From Rhizobiales bacterium CCH3-A5 (GTDB lineage: Bacteria > Pseudomonadota > Alphaproteobacteria > Rhizobiales > Beijerinckiaceae): 34,107 nt of DNA. Positions 1 to 8,032 of the stretch are shown here, piece after piece. The notes below the pieces were generated by a model that was given only the letters and a program-made list of their open reading frames with translations, was not told the DNA's origin and made no database searches. Position 1 is the stretch's first letter, and every line of letters starts with the position of its first letter. The position numbers and the translations under genes are program-made. Location of the stretch: assembly GCA_001556025.1 (NCBI GenBank), contig LSIB01000102.1:1-34107 (forward strand), written 5' to 3'.

Positions 1-56
1 GATGGCCTCCTTCAGGGCTGCCGGCGATCCGTCCGCCGATGAATTGACCCTAGAGG

Positions 57-94
57 GCGCCTGTTCCCGGCGCTGTTCCGCAGGGAACAGGCGC
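57..94. terminator. Strong stem-loop before the first operon
   Basis: Positions 57-68 and 83-94 are perfect 12-base inverted repeats (GCGCCTGTTCCC / GGGAACAGGCGC) around a 14-base loop. The loop holds a second CTGTTCC (73-79) that could pair with the same right arm, so two hairpins compete. No T-run follows on either strand. It may end transcription of a gene left of the window or be a leader structure of the following kinase gene. I see no gene in bases 1-174. Confidence 0.5.
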
Positions 95-174
95 GGGGCG
101 GCATCGCGTTTCCCGGCGGGGCTGTGCGGTCTCGCGCGTTGACCGACGCGCCGCGCCTTACGATGATGCGCGCC

Positions 175-1215
175 ATGACGACCGACCAGGCCTCCCCGAT
201 CGAATTCGACCCCGCACGGCTGGACGCCTTCCTGCGCCAAGCCCTGCCCGGCCGGGCGAACGGCGCGATGAGCCTGGAGCGGATCGGCGGCGGGCAGTCG
301 AACCCGACCTTCTTCGTCTCCTATCCGGACGCAGGCACGCGGCTCGTTCTGCGCAAGAAGCCGCCCGGCCCGCTTTTGCCTTCGGCCCATGCGGTCGATC
401 GCGAATACCGCATCCTGAAGGCGCTGGCGGGCTCGACCGTCCCGGTGCCGCCTGTGTTGCTGCTGCACGAGCAGGACGATGTCGTGGGCACGCCGTTCTA
501 CCTCATGGAGCGGCTCGATGGCCGCGTCTTTCACGACACGGCCCTGCCCGGCGTCGCGTCCGAGGGGCGCCGGGCAATGTATCTGGCGATGGCCGAAACG
601 CTGGCGGCGCTGCACGGCTTCGACTGGCAGGCCGCGGGGCTGGCCGATTTCGGCAAGCCCGGCAACTACTATGCCCGCCAGCTCAGGCGCTGGGGCGGGC
701 AGTGGCGCGAGACGAAGACGCGCGACATTCCCGCGATCGACCGCGCCATCGACTGGCTGGACAGCCATCTCGACGAGAGCGCGGAGACCACGATCGTCCA
801 TGGCGATTTCCGGCTCGGCAACCTGATGTTTCATCCTGCGCAGCCGCGCATCGTCGCGGTTCTGGACTGGGAGCTCTCGACGCTGGGGCACCCGCTCTCG
901 GACGTCGCCTTCTCCTGCCTGCCCTGGCATTCGACGCCTGAGATGTATTCCGGCATCGTCGGACTCGACCGCGAGGCGCTCGGCATTCCGACGCAAGCCG
1001 AATATCTCGACGCCTACTGCGCCGCAGCCGGCCGCAGCGAAGGGCCGGGGCGCTTCCACCTCGCCTTCTCGCTGTTCCGTTTCGCCGTCATCCTCGATGG
1101 CATTGCGGCGCGCGCCAGATCCGGCAATGCGGCGGCCGAGAACGCGGTTGCCGTCGGCGCGATGGCCGAGAGTTTCGCGCTCAGGGCGCAGGCCGTGATC
1201 GACGCACAAGACTGA
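175..1215 (+). CDS. APH-fold phosphotransferase, ACAD10/11 kinase-domain-like
   Basis: A 346-residue aminoglycoside-phosphotransferase-fold protein. A glycine-rich nucleotide loop (IGGGQSNPTFFV, about residues 38-49) and the Lys pair in LVLRKK mark the N-lobe. The catalytic loop VHGDFRLGN (Asp211, Asn216) and the metal-binding VLDWE (Asp231) mark the C-lobe. The family includes the kinase domains of ACAD10/ACAD11 and LvaA, which phosphorylate 4-hydroxyacyl-CoA. The next gene, 17 bases on, is an ACAD10/11-type dehydrogenase, so the same role is inferred here; antibiotic resistance is unlikely in this context. ATG 175 was chosen because the family alignment begins near it. The frame stays open upstream to GTG 124, with ATGs at 163 and 166, so the exact start is uncertain. 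Confidence 0.85.
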   Translation: MTTDQASPIEFDPARLDAFLRQALPGRANGAMSLERIGGGQSNPTFFVSYPDAGTRLVLRKKPPGPLLPSAHAVDREYRILKALAGSTVPVPPVLLLHEQDDVVGTPFYLMERLDGRVFHDTALPGVASEGRRAMYLAMAETLAALHGFDWQAAGLADFGKPGNYYARQLRRWGGQWRETKTRDIPAIDRAIDWLDSHLDESAETTIVHGDFRLGNLMFHPAQPRIVAVLDWELSTLGHPLSDVAFSCLPWHSTPEMYSGIVGLDREALGIPTQAEYLDAYCAAAGRSEGPGRFHLAFSLFRFAVILDGIAARARSGNAAAENAVAVGAMAESFALRAQAVIDAQD

Positions 1216-1232
1216 ACAGGACGAGGGACGCC

Positions 1233-2507
1233 ATGGATTTCGCCTATTCCGACAAGGTCGAGGGCCTGCGGGCAAAACTGCAGGACTTCATGGACGCCCA
1301 TGTCCAGCCGGCGGACGCCCAATGGAAACACGAGACGGAAGACGGGCGCTATCCGATGGCGCTGATCGACGGCCTGAAGGCGAAGGCCAAAGCGGCGGGG
1401 CTCTGGAACCTGTTCATCCCGGCGCTGAAGCCCGACGAGCCGGGCACGCGGCTGACCAATCTCGAATATGCGCCGCTGGCCGAGATCATGGGGCGGCTCT
1501 ACTGGTCGTCCGAGGTGTTCAACTGCAACGCGCCCGACACCGGCAACATGGAAATCCTGCACATGTTCGCCACGCCCGAGCAGCGCGAGCGCTGGCTCGT
1601 TCCGCTGCTGCACGGCGAGATCCGCTCCTGCGTCGGCATCACCGAGCCCGGCGTGGCCTCCTCCGACCCGACCAATCTCCAGACCACGATCACGCGGGAT
1701 GGCGACGACTACATCGTCCACGGGCGTAAATGGTGGACCACGGGGGCGCTGCATCCCAACGTCAAGTTCTGCATCGTGATGGGCCTGTCCGACCAGCGCG
1801 TCGACGCCGATCCGCACAAGCGCCATTCGATGATCCTGGTGCCGATGGATTCGCCCGGCCTGACTGTGATGCGCAACCTGCCGCTGCTGAACCACATCTC
1901 GCTGGAGGGGCATACCGAGACGGATTTCAACATGGTCCGCGTGCCGGCCTCCAACATGCTGGGCGAGGAAGGGGCCGGTTTCGCGCTGGCACAGGCGCGG
2001 CTGGGGCCGGGCCGCATCCATCATTGCATGCGCACGATCGGGCAATGCGAGGTCGCGCTGGAGCTGATGGTGGAACGGGCGCTGGAGAGAAAGGCCTTCG
2101 GGCGCAACATCGCCGAGTACTCCAACATCCAGGACTGGATCGCCGAGGGCCGCATGGAAATCGACCAGGCGCGGCTGCTCTGCCTGCGCGCCGCCTGGAT
2201 GATGGACACCCACGGCAACAAGGCCGCGCGCACCGAAGTCTCGGCGATCAAGGTCGTCGCCGCCCGGCTGCAGACGAAGATCGCCGACCGTGCCATGCAG
2301 GTCTTCGGTGCGGGCGGGCTGACCAATGACACGCCGCTCGCCTTCATCTACTCCTGGGGCCGGGCGCTGCGCTTCATCGACGGGCCCGACGAGGTGCATC
2401 TGCGCACCGTCGCGCGCACCGAGATCAAGAAACGCCGCGAGAGCAACCGCTCGACCTTCGCCGAGCAGGGCGTGAAGCGGCCCTATCTCAAGCCGGCGGC
2501 GGAGTGA
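1233..2507 (+). CDS. Acyl-CoA dehydrogenase, ACAD10/11-like
   Basis: A 424-residue FAD-dependent acyl-CoA dehydrogenase with the usual helical N-domain, beta middle domain (CVGITEPGVASSDPTN, then the GRKWWTTGA stretch) and helical C-domain (RKAFGRNI, QVFGAGGLTND). Where typical members have the catalytic Glu in YEGT, this one reads IDGPDEVH with Asp383 at that place, as I recall from ACAD10/11. It follows the APH-fold kinase by 17 bases, so they are probably cotranscribed. In ACAD11 and LvaA/LvaC the kinase makes a 4-phosphoacyl-CoA and the dehydrogenase-like partner eliminates phosphate, turning 4-hydroxyacids into beta-oxidation substrates. That role is inferred. An ordinary acyl-CoA dehydrogenase is the alternative. 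The 3' end overlaps the convergent transglutaminase-like gene by 20 bases. Confidence 0.9.
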   Translation: MDFAYSDKVEGLRAKLQDFMDAHVQPADAQWKHETEDGRYPMALIDGLKAKAKAAGLWNLFIPALKPDEPGTRLTNLEYAPLAEIMGRLYWSSEVFNCNAPDTGNMEILHMFATPEQRERWLVPLLHGEIRSCVGITEPGVASSDPTNLQTTITRDGDDYIVHGRKWWTTGALHPNVKFCIVMGLSDQRVDADPHKRHSMILVPMDSPGLTVMRNLPLLNHISLEGHTETDFNMVRVPASNMLGEEGAGFALAQARLGPGRIHHCMRTIGQCEVALELMVERALERKAFGRNIAEYSNIQDWIAEGRMEIDQARLLCLRAAWMMDTHGNKAARTEVSAIKVVAARLQTKIADRAMQVFGAGGLTNDTPLAFIYSWGRALRFIDGPDEVHLRTVARTEIKKRRESNRSTFAEQGVKRPYLKPAAE

Positions 2508-3171
2508 GGCTTCTCGCCTCCCGCTCCATGCTGCCGCGTAGCCCGCCCGGCACGCAGAGCTTCGGGAAAAGCCGGGCCATCTCGATCACGAGGAATTTCA
2601 TCGGCACGTCGAAATACGCGCCATGGTCGGCGAGATAGGCCATGAAATCGCGGCCCTCCCCGTCATAGGGCTGCAGCAGCGCGTCGGTGCGGCCGTCGAA
2701 GGGCAAGGTCGCGACGCCGAGCTTTTCGCAGAGCGTCCGGTTGAAGGTCGGCGAGGCCTTGAGCCAGCGGCCATCCAGATGCACCAGCGTGTAGCCGTGC
2801 CAGGCAAAGACGTTGCTGCCGACCGCCTCCATCAGGCGTGGCGTGGCGAGATGGTTCTGGACGTCGGCGAGCCCGATCTGGGCCGGGATGCCGACCGCCC
2901 GGCAAAGCGCGGCGAACAGGGCCGCCTTGCCGACGCAGTAGCCCTCGCCAGCCGCCAGCACGTTGCTGGCCCGATAGGTTCGGGCTGAGGCGAAGTCGCG
3001 ATAGGGATCGTAGCGCACGCCGTCGCGCGTCGCCTCATAGAGCAGGCTCGCCTGCTTGGCGGGCTCAGACACGCCGTCGGTGATCCGGCGTGCCTCCGCG
3101 ATGATCGCCGGATGGTCGCTGTCGATGAATTCGGCGGGGCTGGTGAAGAGCGCGCGGTGGCTGTCCTGCAT
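2488..3171 (-). CDS. Transglutaminase-like (cysteine protease fold) protein
   Basis: A 227-residue protein with a transglutaminase core domain: Cys79 in GEGYCVGKAALFAALCRAVGIPA and His125 in AWHGYTLVHL, then DGRWLKASPTF. The third triad position, usually Asp in a W.(V)DPT-type segment 15 residues after the His, is Ser140. Such proteins are often peptidases or amidases of unknown substrate. The short length and lack of signal peptide or membrane segment suggest a cytosolic single-domain protein. ATG 3171 is chosen over the longer open frame because the upstream extension is low-complexity and lies opposite the start region of the next gene. It is divergent from the Old Yellow Enzyme gene across a 165-base spacer in which I see no clear promoter. 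Confidence 0.8.
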   Translation of the reverse strand: MQDSHRALFTSPAEFIDSDHPAIIAEARRITDGVSEPAKQASLLYEATRDGVRYDPYRDFASARTYRASNVLAAGEGYCVGKAALFAALCRAVGIPAQIGLADVQNHLATPRLMEAVGSNVFAWHGYTLVHLDGRWLKASPTFNRTLCEKLGVATLPFDGRTDALLQPYDGEGRDFMAYLADHGAYFDVPMKFLVIEMARLFPKLCVPGGLRGSMEREARSLTPPPA

Positions 3172-3336
3172 GGTCGGTTCCGGCCTGTCGTGACGCGGCA
3201 GCGTAACATGGCAGGACCCGACAGGGGGCGTGCGCAGGGGACGCAGGCCACCTGCGCATCCGCGCATGGCCAGCAGACAAGGCCTGTGGCTAGTGTCGGT
3301 CGCCCTATCCGTCAGACCGCAGGATCGCTCCGTCCC

Positions 3337-4428
3337 ATGAGCCAGTTGTTCTCGCCCTTTTATCTTGGCGGCCTCGCTTTGCCCAACCGCATCGTGATCT
3401 CGCCGATGTGCCAGTATTCGGCGCAGGACGGCCTGACCACCGACTGGCACCTGATCCATCTCGGGCACATGGCGCTGTCGGGTGCCGGGCTGCTTTTCGT
3501 CGAGGCGACAGCGGTCGAGGCGGCCGGGCGGATCACGCCCCAATGCGTCGGGCTCTGGTCGGACGAGACCGAGGCTGCGCTCGCGCGCACCATCGCCGCC
3601 GTGCGCGGCCAATCGCCGATGGCGATCGGCATCCAGCTCGGCCATGCCGGGCGCAAGGCTTCCGCCGCACAGCCCTGGCATGGCGGCGGACAACTCGGGC
3701 TCGACGCCGGCGGCTGGGAGGCCGTGGCGCCATCGGCGATCGCGTTCGACGGGCACGCCCGCGCGCCGCGCGCGCTGAACGAGGACGAGATCGTGCGGCT
3801 GGTCGAGAGCTTTGCGGCCTCGGCCCGGCGCGCGGTGCGGATCGGGTTCGAGGCGATCGAGCTCCACGCCGCCCATGGCTACCTGCTGCACCAGTTCCTC
3901 TCGCCGCTCTCGAACCGGCGCGAGGATGCCTATGGCGGCTCATTGGAAAACCGGATGCGCTTTCCGCTCGCCGTCTACGACGCCGTTCGCGCCGTCGTGC
4001 CGGCGCATGTTCCGGTGGGTTTCCGCGTCTCGGGCAGCGACTGGGTCGAGGGCGGCTGGGATATCGACCAGACGATCGCCTTCGCGCAGGCGCTGAAGGC
4101 GCGCGGCTGCGACTTCATCGACGTCTCGGGCGGCGGCATCTCGGCGGCGCAGAAGATCCCGCTCGGGCCAAGCTATCAGGTGCCGATGGCCCGCGCGGTG
4201 AAGGCCGCGACCGGCCTCCCCACCATCGCCGTCGGCCTCATCACCGAGCCCGACCAGGCCGAGGCGATCATCGGCACGGGCGACGCAGACCTCGTCGCGC
4301 TGGCGCGCGGCATGCTCTACGATCCGCGCTGGCCCTGGCATGCGGCCGCCCAGCTCGGCGCAACGGTGAAGGCGCCCAGCCAGTATCTGCGCTCGCAGCC
4401 GCGCCAGTACCGCAACCTGCTGACCTGA
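3337..4428 (+). CDS. NADH:flavin oxidoreductase, Old Yellow Enzyme family (YqjM class)
   Basis: A 363-residue FMN-dependent TIM-barrel ene-reductase. Signatures are SPMCQYSA with Cys25 (the flavin-tuning Cys of YqjM-type enzymes), the substrate-binding HAAHGYLLHQFLSP with His177 and His180, SNRREDAYGGSLENRMRF, and the C-terminal phosphate-binding VALARGMLYDPRWP. These enzymes reduce the C=C bond of alpha,beta-unsaturated carbonyl compounds, or act as xenobiotic reductases, with NAD(P)H in the cytosol. The frame is open from 3112, but ATG 3337 begins directly at the family N-terminus (MSQLFSPFYLGGL). It is followed after 18 bases by the M32 carboxypeptidase gene. The physiological substrate cannot be told from sequence. 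Confidence 0.93.
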   Translation: MSQLFSPFYLGGLALPNRIVISPMCQYSAQDGLTTDWHLIHLGHMALSGAGLLFVEATAVEAAGRITPQCVGLWSDETEAALARTIAAVRGQSPMAIGIQLGHAGRKASAAQPWHGGGQLGLDAGGWEAVAPSAIAFDGHARAPRALNEDEIVRLVESFAASARRAVRIGFEAIELHAAHGYLLHQFLSPLSNRREDAYGGSLENRMRFPLAVYDAVRAVVPAHVPVGFRVSGSDWVEGGWDIDQTIAFAQALKARGCDFIDVSGGGISAAQKIPLGPSYQVPMARAVKAATGLPTIAVGLITEPDQAEAIIGTGDADLVALARGMLYDPRWPWHAAAQLGATVKAPSQYLRSQPRQYRNLLT

Positions 4429-4446
4429 CACGGATTTGAGCCGCCC

Positions 4447-5940
4447 ATGACCGCCTATTCCAGCCTGTCCGCCCATTACGGCCGCATCGCTGCGCTCGGG
4501 AACGCCATCGGCATCCTGCAATGGGACAATGATGCGATGATGCCGACGGGCGCGGCGGAAACGCGGGCCGAGAGCATGGCGCTGCTGCAGGTGATGCGGC
4601 ACGACCTCGCCACCGCGCCGCAGATCGGCGACTGGCTCGGCGAGGCGGAGGCGCAGGGCGATCTCGGCGACTGGGAGCGCGCCAATCTGCGCGAGATCAG
4701 GCGGGTCTGGACGGTGGAGACGGCGCTGCCGGCCGATCTCGTCGAGGCGTCGAGCAAGGCCGTGTCGGCCTGCGAGATGCGCTGGCGGCAGGCGCGGGCG
4801 GAGGCCGATTTCGCGGGCCTCCTGCCGTCGCTCTCGGAGGTCTTGAACCTCCAGCGCCAGATCGGCGTCGCCAAGGGCGAAAAGCTTGGCCTGTCGCCTT
4901 ACGACGCGCTGCTGAATGACTATGAACCCGGCGGGCGCTCGGCCCGGATCGACGTTCTGTTCGACGATCTCGCCGGCTTTCTCCCCGGCTTTACGCAGGA
5001 GGTGTTGGCGGCACAAGCGCGCCGGCCGGCGACGCCCGAACTGCCCGGCCCCTTCCCCGTCGAGAACCAGCGCGCACTGGGTCTCAGGATGATGGCGGCC
5101 CTGGGTTACGACTTTTCGCGCGGTCGGCTCGATGTTTCGACGCATCCCTTCTGCGGCGGGGCCGACAACGACGTCCGCATCACCACGCGCTATGACGAGG
5201 CCGATTTCGAGAAGGCACTGATGGGCGTGCTGCACGAGACCGGCCACGCGCTCTACGAACAGGGTCGGCCGCAGGCTTACATGAACCAGCCGGTCGGGCA
5301 GGCGCGCGGCATGAGCATGCACGAGAGCCAGTCGCTGCTGGTCGAGATGCAGGCCTGCCGGTCGCGTGAGTTTCTTGCCTTCGCCGCGCCGCTGATGCGC
5401 GAGGCTTTCGGCGGTTCGGGACCGGCCTGGGAGGCTGACGCCCTGCATCGCCGCTTCACCCATGTGGAGGCCGGCTTCATCCGCGTCGACGCCGACGAGG
5501 TGACCTACCCGTCCCATGTGATCCTGCGCTACCGGCTGGAGCAGGCGCTGATTGCGGACGCCATGCCGCTCTCGGCGCTGCCCGAGGCGTGGAACGAAGG
5601 CATGCGCACCCTGCTCGGCATCACGCCGCCGGACGACCGGCTTGGCTGCCTCCAGGACGTGCATTGGCCTAGCGGCGGCTGGGGCTATTTCCCGACCTAT
5701 ACGCTGGGCGCGATGACGGCGGCACAGCTCTTCGAGGCGGCCTGCAAGGCGGAACGCGACATCATGCCGGGCATCGCACGCGGCGATTTTGCGCCGCTGG
5801 TCGGCTGGCTGCGGACCAGCATCCACGCGCAGGGCTGCCTGCTGGAGACCGACGATCTGCTCACGAAAGCCACCGGGAAGCCGCTCGACGCCGGCGTGTT
5901 CAAGGCGCATCTGCGCCGGCGCTATGTCGAAGAAGCCTGA
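4447..5940 (+). CDS. Carboxypeptidase M32 (Taq family)
   Basis: A 497-residue metallo-carboxypeptidase of family M32, normal in length for the family. The zinc motif HETGH is at His263-His267, and the third ligand is Glu293 within MHESQSLL. Other family marks are the N-terminal LQWDNDAMMP, the DVSTHPFCGG segment, and VTYPSHVILRYRLEQALI. These cytosolic enzymes remove C-terminal residues broadly from peptides, often Co2+ or Zn2+ dependent. It begins 18 bases after the Old Yellow Enzyme stop, which suggests one transcript, though no functional link is evident. Confidence 0.95.
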   Translation: MTAYSSLSAHYGRIAALGNAIGILQWDNDAMMPTGAAETRAESMALLQVMRHDLATAPQIGDWLGEAEAQGDLGDWERANLREIRRVWTVETALPADLVEASSKAVSACEMRWRQARAEADFAGLLPSLSEVLNLQRQIGVAKGEKLGLSPYDALLNDYEPGGRSARIDVLFDDLAGFLPGFTQEVLAAQARRPATPELPGPFPVENQRALGLRMMAALGYDFSRGRLDVSTHPFCGGADNDVRITTRYDEADFEKALMGVLHETGHALYEQGRPQAYMNQPVGQARGMSMHESQSLLVEMQACRSREFLAFAAPLMREAFGGSGPAWEADALHRRFTHVEAGFIRVDADEVTYPSHVILRYRLEQALIADAMPLSALPEAWNEGMRTLLGITPPDDRLGCLQDVHWPSGGWGYFPTYTLGAMTAAQLFEAACKAERDIMPGIARGDFAPLVGWLRTSIHAQGCLLETDDLLTKATGKPLDAGVFKAHLRRRYVEEA

Positions 5941-5985
5941 GGCGACCGGCCGAACCGCGCATTGGGGTCATGCCTCGCCGGCGCA

Positions 5986-6014
5986 TTGACGGTCCCTGAG
6001 ACGGCCCCGATAGT
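5986..6014 (+). promoter_or_regulatory. Candidate sigma-70 promoter of the CoA-transferase/crotonase pair
   Basis: TTGACG at 5986-5991 (5 of 6 to the -35 consensus) is separated by exactly 17 bases from GATAGT at 6009-6014 (4 of 6 to the -10 consensus). Transcription would start near 6021, giving a leader of about 25 bases to ATG 6045. It lies in the only sizeable gap between the M32 gene and the next pair. Confidence 0.4.
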
Positions 6015-6044
6015 CGCGGCCCTTTGATCGCGACCCGACAAGCC

Positions 6045-7238
6045 ATGCCTCGCCCGACGCCGTCTTCCGCCCTCGCCCGCCTGCGCGTGCTCGATCTCTC
6101 GCGCGTCCGGGCCGGGCCGACCTGCGCCCGCATCTTCGCCGATTTCGGCGCCGACGTGATCAAGATCGAGAGCCCGCCGGGCTTCGACCCCAACGAGAAC
6201 ATGAGCGGGCCACGCCACGGCTACGACATGCAGAACCTGCATCGCAACAAGCGCTCGCTGACGCTCAATCTGAAGACGCCGCAGGGCAAGGCGATCCTCA
6301 CCACGCTGATCGGCACGGCCGACCTGCTGATCGAGAACTTCCGGCCGGATGTGAAGGACCGGCTCGGGCTGGATTTCGAGACGCTGCATGCGCTCAATCC
6401 GCGGCTGATCCTGGTTTCGATTTCGGGCTTCGGGCAGAGCGGCCCCTACCGGACGCGCGCCGGGTTCGACCAGATCGCCCAGGGCATGGGCGGGCTGATG
6501 TCGGTGACCGGGCTGCCCGGACAGGGGCCGGTGCGGGCCGGCATCGCGGTCGCGGACTCGGCCGCCGGGCTCTATGGCGCGGTCGGTGCGCTGGTCGCGC
6601 TGCAGGAGCGCGAGGTCTCGGGTCTCGGCCAATGGGTCCAGACCTCGCTGCTCGAGGCGCAGATCGCGATGATGGACTTTCAGGCGGCGCGCTATCTGGT
6701 CGAGGGCAAGGTTCCGCCGCAGGCCGGTAACGATCATCCCTATTCGACGCCGATGGGCGTCTACGCGGTGCGCGACGGGCACATCAATATCGGCGTCGGC
6801 GCGGAGGGGCATTGGCGCTCCTTCTGCGGCGCGATCGGCCGGCCGGAGCTTGCGGCCGACCCGCGCTACGACAACATGGAGAAGCGCCTCAAAGCGCGGC
6901 CCGAACTGCGCGAACTGATCGAGTCGATCCTCACAACGGAGGACGCGCAGCATTGGCTCGACGCCTTCGAGGCCGCCGCCGTGCCGGCCGGGCCGATCTA
7001 CACTGTCGACGCGATGTTCGATGACCCGCAGGTCCAGCATCTCGGCATCGCGCAGCCCGTGTCGCATCCGGTCATCGGCGATTATCGGGTGGTCGGCGAG
7101 CCCGTCGGCCTGTCCCGCACCCCGGCCGGCATAGCGACCCCGACGCCGGACGCCGGCGACCATAACGACGAAATCCTGGCCGAACTCGGCTACGACGAGG
7201 CCGCGATCGCAGCCTTGCGCACGAGCGGCGCGATCTGA
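6045..7238 (+). CDS. CaiB/BaiF family class III CoA-transferase
   Basis: A 397-residue class III CoA-transferase. The N-terminal Rossmann-like part reads LRVLDLSRVRAGPTCARIFADFGADVIKIE. The expected catalytic Asp is Asp171 in GIAVADSAAGLYGAVGAL, where it forms the aspartyl-CoA thioester intermediate. The C-terminus HNDEILAELGYDEAAIAALR is typical. It moves CoA between carboxylic acids; the donor and acceptor are not predictable. The crotonase gene begins 14 bases later behind a good AAGGAG, so the two probably form one operon that activates and hydrates an organic acid. ATG 6045 is preferred to the in-frame TTG at 6024. Confidence 0.92.
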   Translation: MPRPTPSSALARLRVLDLSRVRAGPTCARIFADFGADVIKIESPPGFDPNENMSGPRHGYDMQNLHRNKRSLTLNLKTPQGKAILTTLIGTADLLIENFRPDVKDRLGLDFETLHALNPRLILVSISGFGQSGPYRTRAGFDQIAQGMGGLMSVTGLPGQGPVRAGIAVADSAAGLYGAVGALVALQEREVSGLGQWVQTSLLEAQIAMMDFQAARYLVEGKVPPQAGNDHPYSTPMGVYAVRDGHINIGVGAEGHWRSFCGAIGRPELAADPRYDNMEKRLKARPELRELIESILTTEDAQHWLDAFEAAAVPAGPIYTVDAMFDDPQVQHLGIAQPVSHPVIGDYRVVGEPVGLSRTPAGIATPTPDAGDHNDEILAELGYDEAAIAALRTSGAI

Positions 7239-7252
7239 AGGAGCCTGACCGA

Positions 7253-8032
7253 ATGGACGAAGAAATCCTCTACGAGGTCAAGGACGGCATCGGCACGATC
7301 ACACTGAATCGCCCGCAGGCGCGCAATGCGCTGACTTTCGCCATGTATGAGCGGATCGCCGCAATCTGCAGCGACGTCCCCGGCCATGGCGCGCCCAAGG
7401 TCATCGTGATGACAGGGGCGGGCGAAAAAGCCTTCGCCGCCGGCACCGACATCTCGCAATTCCGCGCGTTCGAAAAGCCCGAGGACGCGCTCGCCTATGA
7501 GGCGAAGATCGACCGCATCCTGACCACGATCGAAAGCTGCCCGATCCCGACCATCGCGGCGATCTCGGGCGCGGTCACGGGCGGCGGGGCAAGCATCGCC
7601 TGCGCCTGCGACATGCGGATCGCGACCGCCTCGGCCCGCTTCGGCTTTCCCGTGGCGCGCACGCTCGGCAACTGCCTCTCCGCCAAGAGCTATGCGCGCC
7701 TCGTCGCCCTGCTCGGTCCCGCGCGCGTCAAGGACGTCGTCTTTACGGCCCGGCTCGTCGAAGCGCAGGAGGGCGAACGCGCCGGGCTCTACAACGAGGT
7801 CGTCGCCGATCACGCCGCGCTGCTGGCGCGCGCCTACGCTCTCGCCGCCACGATCGCCGGACACGCGCCGCTGACGCTGCGCGCCACCAAGGAGTCGCTG
7901 CGGCGGCTGGCGCAGGACGGCGCGCACGCCGAAACCGACGACCTCGTGGTGATGTGCTACACAAGCGCCGACTTCCGGGAGGGCATAGAAGCCTTCCTCG
8001 GCAAGCGGCCGCCGAACTGGACCGGGCGCTAG
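7253..8032 (+). CDS. Enoyl-CoA hydratase/isomerase (crotonase) family protein, atypical active site
   Basis: A 259-residue crotonase-fold protein. The two oxyanion-hole segments are present: AFAAGTDISQF and SGAVTGGGASIACACDMRIAT. However, the segment where canonical hydratases carry their catalytic glutamates reads FGFPVARTLGN (residues 130-140) and has no Glu. It is therefore probably not a textbook hydratase; an isomerase, hydrolase or decarboxylase-type reaction on an acyl-CoA is possible. It shares an operon with the CoA-transferase upstream, which may supply its CoA thioester. The stop overlaps the end of the convergent dioxygenase gene by 4 bases. Confidence 0.88.
   Translation: MDEEILYEVKDGIGTITLNRPQARNALTFAMYERIAAICSDVPGHGAPKVIVMTGAGEKAFAAGTDISQFRAFEKPEDALAYEAKIDRILTTIESCPIPTIAAISGAVTGGGASIACACDMRIATASARFGFPVARTLGNCLSAKSYARLVALLGPARVKDVVFTARLVEAQEGERAGLYNEVVADHAALLARAYALAATIAGHAPLTLRATKESLRRLAQDGAHAETDDLVVMCYTSADFREGIEAFLGKRPPNWTGR

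Noticed and set aside
175..1215. Aminoglycoside resistance kinase
   Set aside because: The APH fold alone is not specific; the adjacent ACAD10/11-type gene favours an acyl-CoA kinase.
3940..5910. A 656-codon antisense frame over the M32 carboxypeptidase
   Set aside because: The plus strand has HEXXH and full-length M32 similarity.
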